Shown: positions 62,944 to 64,000 of the stretch, one piece after another
Layout of the letters: each line of letters starts with the position of its first letter
Position numbering within the stretch: position 1 is the stretch's first letter
Assembly (NCBI RefSeq): GCF_014654615.1
Contig: NZ_BNBB01000014.1
Span: 116,476-180,475 of the forward strand
Origin: Streptosporangium violaceochromogenes
GTDB taxonomy: Bacteria > Actinomycetota > Actinomycetes > Streptosporangiales > Streptosporangiaceae
DNA: 64,000 nucleotides
Reading direction: 5' to 3'
Notes under the pieces: generated by a model
Told to the model about the DNA's origin: nothing
Database searches by the model: none
The model's input: the letters and a program-made list of their open reading frames with translations, nothing else
Position numbers and translations under genes: made by a program

Positions 62944-64000
62944 GGGGTTACGTCCACGGAGGTGGTGTACGAGTTTTCGCTGGTGACAGGCGTGGCGTCG
63001 TGAAATGAAGACGGCCATCGCGTGATCCTTCGAGTGCGAAGATCAAGTTCGAAGGAGAAGAAGCGATGGCCGCAGACAACAGTGTGACGTCCGCGCAGTG
63101 GCTGGCGAAGCAGATCGAGACCGGCGACCCGGATCTGTTGCGATCCATGGTGAAGAGCATGGCCGAGACGTTGATGTCTGCCGAGGCCGACGGCCTGTGC
63201 GGCGCCGGCTACGGCGAACGCACCGATGAGCGCACCAACCGGCGCAACGGCTACCGCAGCCGCGACTGGGACACCCGTGCCGGCACCGTCGAGCTCGCCA
63301 TCCCAAAACTACGCTCCGGGTCGTACTTTCCCGACTGGCTGCTGGAACGCCGACGGCGGGCCGAGCAGGCCCTGATCAGCGTGGTGGCCACCAGCTACCT
63401 GCTCGGGGTCTCGACACGGCGGGTCGACAAGCTGGTCGAACAGCTCGGCGTTAAGAACATCTCGAAAAGCCAGGTCAGCCAGATGGCCAAGGTTCTGGAC
63501 GAGCAGGTGGAGGCCTTCCGCACCCGCGCTTTGGACGCCGGGCCGTATGCGTTCGTGTGGCTGGACGCCCTCACCCAGAAGGTGCGTGAGGGCGGCCGGA
63601 TCGTCAACGTGCACGTCCTGGTGGCCACGGCCGTGAATGCCAACGGCAACCGGGAGATCCTCGGAGTGGAGGTGTCGGCGGCCGAGGACGGCGCGGGCTG
63701 GCTGGCCTTCCTGCGCGGCCTGGTGGCCCGAGGGCTGGGCGGGGTGCAGCTGGTCGTCTCCGACGCCCACGCCGGGCTGACAGAGGCGATCGGCGCGACC
63801 TTGCCGGGCGCCTCCTGGCAGCGCTGCAGAACCCACTACCTGCGCAACCTGCTCACGACCGTGCCGAAGTCGGCCCAGCCGTGGGTGGCCACCTTGGTAC
63901 GCACCATTTTCGACCAGCCCACCGGTGAGGCCGTCCGCACCCAGCACGCCTGGGTCATCGAGGCATTGGAGGCCAGGTATCCGGCCGCGTGCGAGCACCT
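62944..64000 (+). mobile_element. IS256-family element, left end (runs off window)
   Basis: The left boundary is placed at about 62944-62948, where homology to the Scr1-type regulator stops and GGGGTTACGTCCACGG begins. The transposase gene starts 121 bp inside. The right end and target duplication lie outside the window. A hairpin at 63027-63055 covers the transposase ribosome-binding site. Confidence 0.7.
63065..64000 (+). CDS. IS256-family (mutator) transposase, 5' 312 codons
   Basis: The frame is open from ATG 63065 to the window edge. Mutator-type transposase marks: ERTDERTNRRNGYRSRDWDTRAGTVELAIPKLRSGSYFPDWLLERRRRAEQAL, LGVSTRRVDKLVEQLG, the first catalytic Asp in YAFVWLDAL, and the second in VVSDAHAGLTEAI followed by QRCRTHYLRNLL. 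The catalytic Glu lies beyond the window. The gene seems intact as far as seen. Confidence 0.93.

Overview
The window is 64 kb of high-GC actinobacterial chromosome. GTG and TTG starts, Scr1-type/DUF397 gene pairs, an hrcA-dnaJ operon with a CIRCE operator and a leuA attenuator all fit this. The gene content suggests a Streptosporangiales-type actinomycete, but that is inference from gene families only.

Layout. 0-7 kb: end of a probable SPFH protein, then a leftward glyoxylate/glycolate block (aceB, glcD, glcE, glcF, IclR regulator). 7-10 kb: a DUF4097-type lipoprotein and hflX. 9.8-15.8 kb: a leftward stressosome operon (rsbR, rsbS, rsbT, an ATPase-phosphatase fusion, a hybrid histidine kinase, and a receiver-phosphatase). 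16.4-17.8 kb: hutI behind a small coupled ORF. 18-37 kb: the competence genes comEA and comEC, split by a 15.5 kb integrated element. 37-64 kb: housekeeping genes (holA, rpsT, lepA, hemW, hrcA-dnaJ, rsmE, HIT, phoH-ybeY-CBS protein, era), a sigma factor pair, an orphan solute-binding/membrane pair, leuA with its leader peptide, a PadR/carotenoid oxygenase pair, and a DUF397/Scr1 pair broken by an IS256-family element that runs off the window.

The integrated element (about 18873-34361) is the most interesting region. A serine integrase has recombined within a 5-bp GGTGA core inside the 3' end of comEA. The last 12 codons of comEA lie 15.5 kb away, fused in register to comEC. The element carries excisionase-like proteins, a Prim-Pol/DUF3631 replication pair with an iteron-like cluster, and a leftward overlapping transfer operon. 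That operon holds two CPPWC-motif proteins, a DUF2637 membrane protein, a Pycsar-effector-like membrane protein, a TraA-like protein and an FtsK/TraB translocase. Next to the 3' end of the translocase gene is an array of GTGGCACC octamers about 12 bp apart, the layout expected of a Streptomyces-type clt transfer locus. This makes it an actinomycete integrative and conjugative element (AICE). Between the replication and transfer modules sits a 1255-aa phage tape-measure protein with a C-terminal NlpC/P60 peptidase and no other virion gene. That is the strongest candidate for something undescribed.
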